A stretch of DNA of 64,000 nt, taken from Tetrahymena thermophila SB210. Lineage: Eukaryota; Ciliophora; Oligohymenophorea; Hymenostomatida; Tetrahymenidae. Under the pieces are notes generated by a model. It did not search any database. It was given only the letters and a program-made list of their open reading frames with translations, and was not told the origin of the DNA. Positions 34,597-48,300 of the stretch are shown piece by piece (positions within the stretch are counted from its first letter, which is position 1; every line of letters begins with the position of its first letter). Location: the NCBI RefSeq assembly GCF_000189635.1, contig NW_002476365.1, positions 1 to 64,000 on the forward strand. The letters run 5' to 3'. Position numbers and translations under genes: made by a program.

Positions 34597-36623
34597 ATTG
34601 TTTTATTTCAGAGATAGAATAATAATATTCTTATTTCTACTAACTAATTTTTTGTTCTATATAAATATAGTAATAAATTATTCTAATACTAAATTATAGT
34701 GTTAATTAAGAAATAATAATGTTAGCAATTAAAAAGCAAGCATATTAATACAGATTTTATAATCCTTTTAGTATATTAAAAATAGTGATTAATAAAAATT
34801 ATGTGTGGTATAAGGTTATCTCATTTATCTATATTAATAAGAATAATATTAGAATCAAAATTTAGATTGTTTATTTATATTTTTTAAAGTTAATTTTAGA
34901 GTTATCAATAATCCAAAGATTATTCAAATAAATTAATTGTATGTTAAATAAATCAAATCCATTAATTTTTATGATTTTTTATCATAGTTATTTTAGTTGA
35001 GTTATTTCATAAATATACACTTTTCTGTAAATGAATAAAATTTATTATTATTATTTTTGCCACAATAATTTATTATCATTAAAATATTTTGAAAACACTT
35101 TCTAACTTTTTAACATAGCTAGATATTTTAATTGCTCATTCATAAATTTAGTTTATAATTTTCGGTAAATGAATATGATTTATTATTATTATTATTATTA
35201 TTTTAAACTATTATTGCAATATTTATTATTATTAAAATGTTTTGAAAACATTTTCTAACTTTTTACATAGCTAATATTTCAACTACTCATTCATACATTT
35301 AGTAATATTTCAATTTTCAGTAAACTAAAATTATTTATTATTATTATTAGAGAGCACGGGTAATTTGGGAAACTGAAAACATGGGAAAAAATAAAAATAA
35401 AAAATTTTCTACATAGATTCTTATAATAAATATTCATAAATAACACCCCTCTCCCTTTAATTTAATTTTATTATTATTAATAATTTTAACTTCTATGGTC
35501 TATTAATATCAATTTTATTAATTTATAAATAACTTTTTAATATTATTAGGTTCATTAATATGAAGATTGAGGATGATTACATCAATTATCAATATTCTGA
35601 TTTATTATTTACATAAATTTCATTAAATAAGCTTTAATGATTATTATTTTTTTGAAATATTTGTGTTATCTAACTAACTATTTCTATTTTTCAATCATTT
35701 TAAAATTTAATTTTTTATGTTTTTACCTACTCTTTAAAAAAATTCAACAAAATAATATTTTATTAGATTTTATTGAAAAATAAGTAATACTTGAATAATA
35801 TTTTTATTTTATTAAATATAAAATTCATTTAAATCTATTTAGGATTATTTTAAAAAAATAAATTAAAGTACTAAATAAAAAAGCTTAAATTAGAAGAAAA
35901 AGTTCTTTCCTTACTTTATTAAAAATGACTAATTAATATTTTTGTATTGTGCTTTTTTTAAAAAAATAAACTAAATTATTAAATTTAAAAGCAAAAAATG
36001 GATAAAAAAGTTTTTGCTTGCTTTACTAAAAATAACTAAATATTATTTTTGTAAAAAGTCTTTAAATTAATTATTAAGATTAATTTGTTAAATTATATTG
36101 AATTGCTTTTATATTCTTGCTATGATTAATATTATTAAGGAATTCTAAAAAACAAATTACTTTTCGAATTTTTATTAGATTTTTTTTGATTAATAAAAAA
36201 TCAAATGAGATAGATAAATTTAGTTTATTTTAGATTTTAAATACTCAAAATGAAAAATCAATTTTTTTTTTAAAAAAATGATGCTTAGAATTACATTCTT
36301 ACAATTCAATAAAATCTAACCTTAAATTTTTAAAGAAATAAGCTAATATAAGTTTAATTTACATAAATTCCTAAAAGAAAAAGAGTTCATTTTTTCTTAT
36401 TAGACGAAAATTGAGATTAGAAATTGTTAAAATTTATTTTTGATAGATTAAAAATTTGAAAAAATAACACTTTTTTTATCAATAAAAAGTAATTTTTTTC
36501 ATTTGGTTTATCCCAAATAAAAAGGATGGATGGATAGATCAATTTATTTTAATTAATAAAAATAATAAAAAAATTAATTGATTAAAAAATATCTAAAAAA
36601 GAAATTGATAAAAATTTAATTAA
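34597..36623. other. Intergenic between divergent genes, with tandem repeat
   Basis: Two kilobases between divergent starts. They contain the tandem repeat at 35021-35349 and, just after it (about 35350-35460), a patch of unusual composition (GAGAGCACGGGTAATTTGGG and ACACCCCTCTCCC) with no coding frame. It could be an RNA gene or regulatory island; I cannot tell. Confidence 0.5.
35021..35349. repeat. Tandem ~140-bp repeat, 2.2 copies
   Basis: Copy A (35021-35157) and copy B (35159-35312) share a TTTTCNGTAAATGAAT start, an ATT/TTA run, TTAAAATNTTTTGAAAACA, TCTAACTTTTTNACATAGCTA and a CTCATTCATA end. A third copy begins at 35313 and breaks off in the ATT run. A diverged copy of the central part lies at 41050-41130. 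Confidence 0.7.
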
Positions 36624-39600
36624 ATGAATTACTAGAAGATTTATCTAATTATTTTAGTTTTGATAATATAATTGGAAATATCCTTGAGCCAAAGTGGAAT
36701 TAAAAACAATATTATAGATTAAAGCTGCGATGTTAATATAATTTAATAACTTGAGCTATAAAATATATCTTATTCATGTTCAGACAATTAAATATTAGTA
36801 TAAAATTAAAATCAGTTAACTTTTGATTTATAGTTAGTAGATATAATGATTACTTCTTCTGTATTGATCTCAGACATAGTTGTTATTAACATGGGAAGTT
36901 TAGTTTTATCAAATATTAAAGCTACATAATCTGAATATTTTATAAAATTTAAAAGCATAAATAGTTTAAACATATAAAATTTAAGTATTACTAATAGTAA
37001 CGATTTTTCTAATTATATTTAGACTGAAATCATCATCTAAGTAGTGATTGGCAAAATATTGTTAAAGGATCTCTAAGGTACTAAATCTATAAATATTTTT
37101 TCAGTTGATATTGATATTGACCAAATTAATTTTGAGAATACTTTAGTGAATTTATTTTTAATATAAAGTAAAAATCAGATGAAAATAAATAATTTAAAAA
37201 TTTTACGCAATGAATAATTTTAATAATCTAGTAAATTTAATATGAGGTAAATTTATTTTTCAGAATCAGAAATAATTATCTAGAATATTGATATAGAAAT
37301 AAATAGCGTTTCTATCTCGAATTCCCAGGCAATAAAAGAGATTATTACTTTTGATATAAAGACTTTAAAAAAAATTAAAAATATCTAAATAGGTTAAATA
37401 TCATACGCTACATCATTGGTTGTTACTCCTCACTTTTAAGTATTAGAATTCTTGCAAAATAATGCTATAGGTTAAATATGCATTAATAAATTTATTTATA
37501 AATAAAATAATATCAATAGCTTTTTGTAAGTAAATGTAATGAATATTTAAATATTTCAGATAGATGAATTGGATGTAGAAGGATATTCTTAATATATTTA
37601 ACCATAAACAGAATTGAGTTTATTCAAATTTTTTAATACTAAGACTATTGAGATTAACTTTGTTTCTATGTCTTAAAGCCATTTATTGTGTGGATCACTT
37701 ATTTAAGGTTCTAATGGTTTAAGCTTTATAATAAATGAAATTTAAGTATCATCTTTATAAATTTATTCAAATTTGATAGATTTACAAAGTTTTGACACTG
37801 TTTGGATCTTAAATTTCAAAGTATCAAATACAATTTTAGATCAATTTTTAATTAAAGTAAATCAAATTTTACATTTTAGACTTGAGAAAACTAATATTTA
37901 ATAAATATGGCTTAATTAGGTCTCTTTGTTTAATTTAAAAAATTTAGATATAAGTTAGTTTTAATCAATAAATATTAGCAAAGTTAATACAAATTTAGTT
38001 CAAGCTACAATATTTTTGATAGAATAAGAATATTTATAGAGCTTAAATTAGGTAATGTTCTAAGAGGTAGTAGCTAATTTATAATCATAAAATAATATTT
38101 AATTTTTAAATTTAAATGGTTTTTCTAGTTTTTTTCTATAGAGTTCATAAATAATTAAAGGTTCTTCAAATAGCTTTGGTGGCTGCTTAAATTTTATTAA
38201 CACTTTTCAGACCAATTAACCATCTTAAGTCTCCATTTCATAAAATACATTTATATAATGCAAAAGTAAATATTTAGGAGGCGCAATATCAGGAATTTCA
38301 GCTATTGGTTATGAAAATTAATTTATTGATTGTAATAGCTAAATAGGAGGTGCTATATATTTTATTTAATAAAGCTATGTCATAGATTCAAATTAATTTT
38401 CTGGAAATACAGGTTACTTAGCAGCTAATGATTATAACTAATAAGCTCTAAAAATAAAAATTGAAGAAATTTTAGAAATAAATAATAACAATCAAAATAA
38501 TTCAAATGTATTTATAAAAACTGACCAATATTTATACCCTGGTTTGATTTATATTATAAGACTTTCAATTGAACTAGATGGAAACTTGTATGATCAATAC
38601 ACTGATAAAAATAATTTTGGTAATCTTTACAGTTTTCTAGTCTCACCTTCTAATAATTTCGTACCTAATATTCCTGCCCAGCTCTTTTCTATAAATTATC
38701 CCTTCCTAGTATGGTCAGCTTAAGATGTATAGTTTAATGGTAAACAAGCAATAGATTTAGAAGATATTCGCATTTTCTTAGCCTAATTATAAACTTTAAG
38801 AACAAGTTAGTATAAAATATACAATGGATGTAAAGAGCAAGGAATGGAAAAAATCTATTTAAATAACCAGTAAAATAAGTTCTTCATATGTAAGTACTGC
38901 GAGCAAACAAAGGTTAGCTACTACGGAGTATGTCAAAATTGCTAACCAGACTAATTCTCATAGTGTTATGGAAATTACTCAGAACTAAAACAATCTTATT
39001 GGAGATCTAAATATTCTGTAGATTAATAAGATATTTTTTATTGCACAAATAATCCTGAAAGTTGTTAAGGAGGTAAATTTTATTATTCCCAACTATATTT
39101 TTTAATTGATAATTTAAAATTTAATTTTGGAAGAAAAAAAAAGATATGAATTTTATAATAATTTATATCTAAATAAATAAGGTAGTGGAATAGGAAATTA
39201 GCTTTGTTATGAAGGTCATGTAGGAGCTTAGTGTTTAAACTGTGATATTTATGGTACCTATTGGAATGAAAAATATTCTATAATGGGCTTCTTTTAATGT
39301 GTAAAGTGTAATTCAATATCTTTAAATACATTTAAGATTACAGTGTTAATTGTTGTGCTGGTGTTAAGTCTCATTTTAATTTTAATTTCAACATTTAAAA
39401 AGCTCAAAAACGAAATTTATGCTCTTTATTTATCTAAAATGTAAATTTTTTTCATAGGAAAAACAATTTAAAAATAAACACTGACTTCTACTTACATTAA
39501 GATCTTACTATTTCATATTTAAATCTATTTCATATCAAGTCAATTCACAAAAGTTGATATAATTTCCTCTTTTTTAGAGTTTTAATTCTTATTTTACAAT

Positions 39601-40638
39601 CCCTTAAGTTCCCCTTTCTTCTCTTTAGACTGCTTAATTTCTCAGTATAAACCTGAATCTGTGAGTATGGGATATACAGATCTCCTTATTACATTTATTA
39701 TACCATTATTGATTAGCTCAATTACCATTTTTATATCAACAAGTATATTTATTTTGAAAAGAAAGCTATTCAGAAGGAGTCTTTATGCAACTCTCCTTAC
39801 TTCTGTATACATATTTATGATAGTTTTTTACTCAATTCTATTAGAAAAGACTTTATCTAGTTTCTTTTGTCTAAACCTTGATAAGGATAAATATTATTCT
39901 CTTATTGATCTTAGTCTAGAATGTGGAAATTCTTCATAGCTCTAAAAAATTTAAAATCTAAGCTTAGTGATATTAATCTTATTTCTGATAACTTTGCCTA
40001 CAATAGTTTTTTTTAAATTGTTTTAATCTCGCAAGAGATTGAAAAAAGTGAAAGTTATGTTTACATTTGGGTTTTTGTTTAATGAATATAAAGTTAAATT
40101 TTTCTATTGGGAGATGATTAGAATTTTAGTGAAAAGCTTGATAGTTTTATTTTCAGTATGCTTAAAGTAGTATCCTTAAGTAAGCCTCATAATGATTTCA
40201 TTGATAGTATTCGGATATGTTTTGGCTTTATATAGCTTCAATCCTTTCGTCTCGGGGTTCCTCAATAACTTAGAAAAAATATCAATAATTATTTCAAATA
40301 TTATATTGCTCTCTTCTATAATGTTTTTATAATAAAATTAGAGCTAGATTGATAATTATTAAAATTTTTAAATTGTATTTTACTTATTAATTTAGGTAAT
40401 AAACATGATATTTTTCTTTTATTGTGTATTGTTGATACTGACATCATTTTTAGAAAGATAAATATAAAAATTATAATGCATCAAATGGAAATGCATTTAG
40501 AGGTTCAAATCTACAAATAATATAAGAATAAATAAAAATATTAAAAAAATGATTGCATGTACTAAAAAAATGCAGTTCTTATACAACATAAGTAATTCAA
40601 GAAATTCTTAAATATTCTTTGAAATTTCAAATGAATGA
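36624..40638 (+). CDS. Large Cys-rich polytopic membrane protein (ciliate family)
   Basis: Two exons, 36624-39072 and 39182-40638, with a 109-bp phase-1 intron, give 1,301 residues. Residues 1-23 (MNYQKIYLIILVLIIQLEIS...) are a signal peptide. A ~650-residue extracellular region of short repeated Asn/Ile/Ser strands follows, resembling a right-handed beta-helix. It includes GGCLNF, GGAISG and GGAIYF turns of the kind seen in Chlamydia POMP-like and pectin-lyase-like repeats. A Cys-rich stretch (about 735-895) holds FFICKYCEQTK, VCQNCQPDQF, LCYEGHVGAQCLNC and FQCVKC. Eight or nine membrane helices follow, from FKITVLIVVLVLSLILILIS to the C-terminus, with a basic cytoplasmic tail. This architecture forms a very large family in Tetrahymena and Paramecium with unknown function, perhaps surface sensors. 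The frame is intact throughout. Confidence 0.85.
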
Positions 40639-40759
40639 ATGATATTTATCTAATTTAAAACATGATTTTGATAGAAGCTTTGCTTAATTAATTATTATTG
40701 ATAAATGAGTAAAAAATAATTATATTTATTATAAATAAATAATTTTAATTATAAATAAT

Positions 40760-40830
40760 ATACTGTAAAGGTTCATATATTAAGGCACCTCGATTTCAGT
40801 TTAGATACCTCACTTACCGACTTCGAAAAA
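40760..40830. other. Possible solo end of a MITE-like element
   Basis: ATACTGTAAAGGTTC followed by GGCACCTCGATTTCAG recalls the TACTGTAAA...CTCG(T/A)TTA ends of the two 134-bp elements. No matching inverted end was found nearby, so this may be a decayed or half element, or a coincidence. Confidence 0.3.
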
Positions 40831-41049
40831 ATTAAAAAAATTTATTTTTTAAAAAAAATAACATGTAATAAGATTACACAGCATATATTATTTCAAATTT
40901 AAAGCTTTCTAAAAACTCAAAAATAAAGCTATTTTAAGCTTATTTAGCTTTATTTATTATGTTATTAAAATATATACATTTCGCTTTTTGTAAATTAAAT
41001 AGACAATTCACTCTATTATTACTTTAAATTATCTTTATGACATTTATTT

Positions 41050-41130
41050 GTTTTTATTAAAATATTTTGAAAAAGCTATCTAATTTCTTTGCATAGCTAA
41101 ATATTTTAATTGCACATTAATAAAATTAGT
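41050..41130. repeat. Diverged copy of the 35-kb repeat
   Basis: TTATTAAAATATTTTGAAAA, then TCTAATTTCTTTGCATAGCT and AATATTTTAATTGCACATTA closely follow the central part of copies A and B at 35021-35312. The repeat therefore flanks the large membrane-protein gene on both sides. Confidence 0.6.
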
Positions 41131-41511
41131 ATTTATATCTTAAAAATAATAATATTTATTTAATAATAAATTTATTACTTTAAATTTTAACTAATTTAAA
41201 CAATGTTAGTAAATAAAATAAGAAGTGTAGAAAATAATTAAATGGAAAATATATACATAAATAATTTACAATAAAATTTACATAATTTAACTACTCATTT
41301 ATTCTTTATGGATGATTTTTGCAAATAGATTTTTTAAAGAAGAGAATTAAATTTTAAACAATATTTTTAAAAATAAAATAATTTATTTAAAAATTAAACT
41401 AAGTTAATTAATTGATTAAGTAGGTTACTATATTTTTAATAATGAAAATAATTAAAATTTAAACAATATTTTTTTAATATAATAGTTTATTTAAAATTAA
41501 CATAAGTTAAT

Positions 41512-42837
41512 TCATGCATAAATGTTTTTTGAAAGATTTTTGCGGAGATATTTAATTCCACATTGCTTAGATTTTTTGATTTGTTTTTATTTTTCGATTA
41601 GCCGCAAATTTTGTATATTTTTAAAGTAATATTTTTCTATAAATTGTTGAGAATACACAGAATATTCTACGCTTTCAAAAAGAAAAGACAATTCTTTTCT
41701 TATAAAATCATCGAAACTATAGCTATTTGTATTTTTTAATAGCCTCTGTCTGAATTATATAAGGTTTTTTAGATCTTCAATATCAACATCAAATTCTATG
41801 ATATAGAAAATGTATTCATAAAGAAAGGAAGATACATTTTTAGTTTTATAATTTGGTTTTGTAAACTTTTTAACTTAATTTAATTTTATGGTGAATCCAT
41901 CGAAAGTATTTATATAAAAAGACGAAAAACTTTTTTGATTTTAACTACAATAATTAGAAAAGAGGCTTTTGATAGATTATATCATTAATTCTTCCTTATC
42001 CTAAACTAAATCTATCTGCTAATTTCTCAGCATCATTTAGCTAAAATTTTGTAAATCTATACCTATCAAATCTAAGAAAGCATTTGAATAGCCAACTTTT
42101 AAACATTCTATATCTTTTTTCTCAAAATTTAGAACTCCTATTGCATATTAAAACATATGTCCTTCATTTTATTAACTATAACTATTCATATATTCATCAC
42201 AAGATTAAACAAATTTCATCTTTTCTTCATCAAGCCAATTTAACAATTATTTGTCTATTTATATTTGTGAAATACAACTATTTATGTAGTTTTAAAAGAC
42301 TTCATATTAATAAAGGCCTTCTTTTATCTCTTTAAATAATTTGAAGTTACTATGCCTCAAAACCTCAATAGCTTATTCAAGAGAGATCAAATTAGTATTC
42401 TAATAAGAAGCTAAGTTAATTTCAATTACGTTTATATTTTTTTTAAAGTTGACAGATTGTGCTTATTGTTATCCAAAAATTATATTTCCTGTTTGATAAG
42501 CAAATTTAAGACAACCTTCTTTGGTTATTGATAGCCCAAATTTTAATTTCATTTCTTGTTCATTTTTTATTTAGTATGGGACAACATTTGCTAATTTTAG
42601 ATATTTTCTTTCTTTGGAATTTTAATATATTTTTTTCATTTACTAAGATGTAATGTTTTTTTGGTCTTCCTATTCTTCATCTATTGCTTACTCGCTCAGA
42701 GAAAAATTTTCTATTTGAATTTATTACTAACTATATTTTCTCTGATTTTCATTTTCTAAATAAAAATGTTGATAGCTACTTTAACAAAACTCAGATATTT
42801 GCTTATTTTCATACAGATATTCTTCTAATTCCATCAT
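41512..42837 (-). CDS. PAS-like domain protein
   Basis: A single minus-strand frame of 441 residues from a double ATG (42832-42837) to TGA (41512-41514). The frame stays open a little further upstream without another ATG. Residues ~115-150 read LGLSITKEG-like strands (LKFGLSITKEGCLKFAYQTG). Residues ~260-310 have the PAS look: KKDIECLKVGYSNAFLDLIGIDLQN, then a helix. FYIIEFDVDIEDLKNLIQFR near 385 resembles the closing PAS strand and linker. Two short PAS-type folds are plausible, but key ligand residues are not recognisable. Gln/Glu-rich segments lie near the N-terminus. It is probably a cytosolic sensor or signalling protein. I am confident that it is a gene, less so of the domain. Confidence 0.75.
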
Positions 42838-45383
42838 ATTTTTATCAATTTCACTAATGTTCTGTTATAATTATTAGTGATTTAATATTTATCTTATTAA
42901 TGTAATGTTACAAATTTTAAGATTATTAAAAACTTTAAAGTATTCTAATAATAGAGAGACTACGTTTGAATTTTATTTACAAATTAAAATAGATTAGATC
43001 TTATCTATTTTAATTAACTATCAGGGACTAAAATAGATCTTTCGAGATGCTATTAATTAATAATCAATTTATAAACTAATTTGAATTTAGTAACAATCCA
43101 GATTTAATCATAAATACATCTTTTTATTTTCTTTTTTGGTGCTTAATTTTTGTTTTTTCAAATTTAAAGGTTGAAGTTATAATATATTATTGAATTTTTA
43201 AAGAGTTTAACAAATCAAAAAATCAATAACAGAGTCTTCAGGTTTATGAATTACTTATTTTGTATTTTAAAATATAAAAATGATCACATATTTTATTAAA
43301 CTATCTTCAAGAGAGACTTTCTTAATGAAATGCTCTAAAAACCAAATTTATTTTTATAAAAATTCTTATTTAGAAATAATCAGAATTTGCAATTTTCAAT
43401 TTTTCTTTTACACTAATTAGTATAGACATTAAATAAATACAAATACTACTTATGTTATTTGTAATCAAATACCTTTATTATTTAATTTAAAAGCAAAAAT
43501 TTATTGTTATATTTAGAAATATGACATAGATGAATTAAACTTAGAAAATGCCTCACTTTTCAAACACGAATCTATTTATTACAAGATAAATTTTTAAAAT
43601 TTAATTATAACTAATCTTTAAGCTATATAAATGTATTATATTTTAGTTAAATCAAGAATTTTAAAAAATTATATTAATTAGTTAACTAAAATAGGTAGAT
43701 AAATAAATATTTTTAAATAAGTCTGGTTACTTCTTTTTTTAAAGGTGCATTTAAATAATTATAGTTATTTAAGTTAAAAAAATTTTTTTTAATTAATAAT
43801 TTTAACATGTAAAAATTATCTCAATATTTTTAAAATAAATGTTTATTATTTTGATTATTTGCTATTTATAAATTGATAAATTTTATGAAAATTTGTTTTA
43901 CCAGTTTTAGTAATTTTATACTTTTTGTTTATTTATTAAAGAGAAAGCATGATTTTTTAACTAAATTATTATTTTTTTTATCAGAATAAAGGAAACACCA
44001 GATTTAAAGGTATAAAAAAATGTATGAAAATATTTACGAATATAATTTTAGTATTATATATTTTTATGAAAATAAGATAGTGAGATAGATGATTAATCAT
44101 ATATTACATAAATAAATTAATATTTGAATAAAAAAAATTAAATAATTTTCTCAATTCATCATATTAACCTTTTATTTGAATTATTTTTAAAGTTTATTCT
44201 TAATTCTACTCTTCATATATGAGATCTTTCTCATTGTTAAAATTATTCTCAATTTTCATAAATTCTTTTCTTAGTTATTTATTTTCCTTTTAATTAATCT
44301 AAAATTATTCAAATTTTCTTAATTTATAAACTAGAAAATTCACTTTCTTTCTACCTTTCTTTATCAAAAGACTTTGCTAAATTTTATTCTTTTATACTTC
44401 ATATAGATTTAAAATTTATTTTATTTTAAAACTTATTTTTTATTATAATTAACTATAAATCATTATCTAATAACACCTTAAATAAAAAATTTATTTATTT
44501 AAATAACATATACTTAATGAATGAAAAGATTCTTAATAATAATTGCAATTTTAGTTTCTGATGATATATTATGGTAAGTTTTGTATAATTTATAATTTTT
44601 AATAAAAAATAGAAATTAATCTATTAGATAAAAAATTTAATAAGTAAAATAATGTATTTAAAAATATATTTTAATTATTTTTATTAGAACACTCAATATG
44701 TCTTGTATTGGAAAATATTCAATTTAATTATTTGCCAGAATTATTACAAACTATTCAAAAAATAATTTTGTTATTTTTAAGGTTAAATAATAACTTCATA
44801 CTTTAATTTCTTTATATTTAAATTACCATTATTATTTTATGAATCAAATATTAATTAAATATATTTTTCAAAAAAATAAATATTTTAAAGAATAAAACCT
44901 AATCAACTTTCATGATAAGAATTATTCTAATATGCTCAGCTTAAAACTAATATTTATAATATTTAAGTTTAATTAAGAATAAAATTTTAGGCACCTTTCA
45001 TAAAGATATCTAAATACTAAATACTAAAAAAATATAAATAATAATATTTCAAAAAGTAATAAAAATTTCAAATCCAGAAAATAAACTGGATATATATACT
45101 TAATACTGATCAAAGTTAATAAAAGGAAAATTAATTGCAGTAATATTTATAATTATATTGTATGCGATTTTAACTACTTATAAAAATCAAAAATCAAATG
45201 TTGTATTTAAATGTTTTTAACTATAACTAATATGCTATAATTGTTGAAAAATATTTGTTGGTTATAATTTTTTGAATAAATTATCTGTTAATTCAAAAAG
45301 ATTATATTTAAATAATAAAAAAAGCATTTAAAAGCTATTAATAATATACAAAAGCATATAATTAAATAAATAAATTTGATTTA
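42838..45383. other. Intergenic between divergent genes
   Basis: About 2.5 kb of AT-rich sequence, with poly-A/T tracts and no protein-like frame of note. It presumably contains two promoters. Confidence 0.55.
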
Positions 45384-48300
45384 ATGGATGACTCTAACAA
45401 AGGAGTTGATTTTGATGTAGAGCAATCTTTCATAAAAAGAATAGGCAAAAGTATATAAATTACTATCTATTCTATTATGTATGAGATACTTAACAGTGGT
45501 GAAAAGATTTCTTTTACATTGCGTACATTTTTGATACTAATAGAAACAATATAAGTTCTGAACTTTTAATTCTCTCCTCGTTTTGAATCTATGTGGAAAA
45601 ATAGCAGTGTAACTTCTACAGTTGCAAAAATAATTCGTAAAATATTTATTATTCACATCATTTTTTGAGAAATGATAATAATTTATAAGTTTACCTGTGA
45701 AATAATTTTTGTTAATTCTACTAAAAATAACAAAAACTTCAATCTTTCAAATTAAAAATGGGCTCTTAATTTTAACGTTTTTAAATAAAAATAGGTTATA
45801 CTAGCATATAGCCGAATCTAATTAATGGAAATATATAAAATTATGAAGTGGCTATTTATATTGCCTCAAGCTTAATGATGTTCTGCATTATACAAATCTG
45901 TTTAATAGTGTTTTCATTAGAGAGAAAAAAAGGTATATTTTAATGGCCTGTTTTGATTCTAAAGCATATGACTGAATTATTGTCGAATGTTTTATATATC
46001 CCTTTGTTTTAGCTATTTTTAAGTGTATTTTAATGCAAGTAATAACCAGGATCTAGCTAATTATACATGGAGTACTTTCCTGCATAGCAGTGTTTCACAG
46101 GATCACATATTACTCTAACATTTTTAGGGGCATTTTTTGCAGTGTTTGTATTAATTTATTCTGGAATCAGTTCCCTTCTTTATTTTGATTGCAGGATGGT
46201 TTCTCAAGATTGCAATTCGAAGTTAACATCAAGAGGAGAATTTGCATTTTTTTTATATAAAACCTTCCTAGTAATCTTGACCACTTTCCTTGACGACGAG
46301 CATTACAAGATTCTTATTATTGCCTTAATTACTATTGGGTCATTTTTGATGTTTGAGTATTACAATTTAAATCTTAATCACAATCATTACTGGATAGCTA
46401 AAATAATATCAGCTCAACATATAGTTAATACTTGGACTAGTTTAATGATGATTCTAGCATACATATCTTAATACCAGCAATTTGATTAAAGCATTAACAT
46501 TTGGCTTATAGGTTTACCTTTCATCGTAGGTATATCTATCATAAGAAGGGAATATAGAATAGATATATTGCTAACAAATACTAACTTATATGATGTTTTA
46601 AGTCAACCACTAACAGAGCTTCCTTATATAACGAAGCTACTGTCGTTTTACTACACAGATAAATGCATTTAAATTCTTTTAGAAGGGTTTCTAGACTATC
46701 ATAGCTGGCTATGTAATAAAGAAGAATGTGCCTCTAAAAGAAAAGTATTTACTTATTATATTAATTTTAAAAATTAAAAAATCCTAATAATTATAATTTG
46801 AAAATGTTTTAGCAAAAAACAAAAATAGCTTGAAAAAATAAAAAGCTTTTTTTGAAAAATTGAAATGAAGTAATGATCTATTTTTATTTAAATTTAGATT
46901 GTAAAGACAACAAAGTTTTCAAAAGAAATGAGATAATAAGGTGAGTGTGAAAAAATGATAAGATTAATACTTGCAATTAAGGGTATGTACTATTATGCTT
47001 TGCAGAGATTTCCCAACAATACATATTTAAGAATAATGTATTCGCTGTTTCTATTAGATAAAATGCTTTCTAAGTAGTAAGCTATGCAAGAATTATTGAA
47101 TACTGAGCTTGAAGGTCCAGCTTTTGATGAGTAGTTTGTTATTTTTAGATATAAAAGAATCATCGAAAACGAATTAAAAGTATCAACAGTTCAATCAAGC
47201 ATTATTTAAAAAAATAAAAAAGAAGGAAACTCTGAAATGGTAAATGAGCTATCAATATAAAACCATTAAGATGCTTGTAGATCTAGCATAGAAAAAAGTG
47301 CTAATTTGCATGTTGAATTTTGGTCTTAACTGTCCGAAGACTAACCTGATCTTGGAAAGCTTTCCGAGATAGGGTTTAAAATTAACATTATCAATTAGCA
47401 AGCAGACGAGCAATGGAATAAAGTAATTTTTTTAATTGACTTTACAAAAAAAATTTATTCTAAAAATATCTCTTCAGCTATAACAAATCAGCTCCTATAA
47501 TCCTTAATTGATGAGACTTTATTCCAAATATAAACTGGAAATCCTAAATGATAAAGAAGGAGGTTATAAAATAATTAATGAACTTAATAAGAGCAATAAT
47601 CAAAACTCTAAATAGCAAGGGTATATTGATTTAACTTCAGATCCTAAACCAACTATTGTAAAAAGTTATTTTAAATTATAATTTAAATTAATAAAGTTTT
47701 TTATTAAAGGTAATATCAGCAGAAGATGATCAATTCGGAATTATTACTAATGCTAACCTAGCTGCTTCAGGAGCGCTAGGTTATCATAAAGTAGAAGTTA
47801 TAAATAGGTATAAATATTTATTTTTTTTTTCATAAATTTTAAAATTGATTCTGTTTCTTTATAAATACAAAAATTATAAAAAAAATGTATTTGGGAGTAC
47901 TGTACGTTCTCATTAATAATGGCGATTTATATTAATACCCAAAATTAAAAAAAAAATTACTTTTTTATTAATACCTTTTTTTAAAGTTTTAAAAATCTTT
48001 GGTCTTAATTAACGAGAATTTACAGTACTTAAAAAATAAAATTTATTTAAATTTTATATAAATTAAAGAAATATAAATGCTATAATGCCTTATTTATACG
48101 CTTAACATCATGATAAATTTATTGAGTCCTACTTGCAAACATTAGAAGCAAGATTATTAAATATGGACAGATTAGTTCCAGCTAAATCAAAAAACGATTA
48201 TATATTGATGGTAATTGCATTTGTTAGGCATGTTCCTTCACTCATACATGGAACTTAGTTTATAGGCCAGTTTTCAATAAAAAATCAAAAAAAGAATTTA

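Larger units (their letters stand above)
40639..41511. other. Intergenic between convergent genes
   Basis: AT-rich 3' space. It contains a solo transposon-end-like sequence at 40760-40815 and a diverged copy of the 35-kb repeat at 41050-41130. Confidence 0.55.

Noticed and set aside
47896-48029. Structured regulatory RNA or riboswitch in the intron
   Set aside because: The only pairing is between the two ends, and the same length and end type recur at 9947-10080, which fits a mobile element better.
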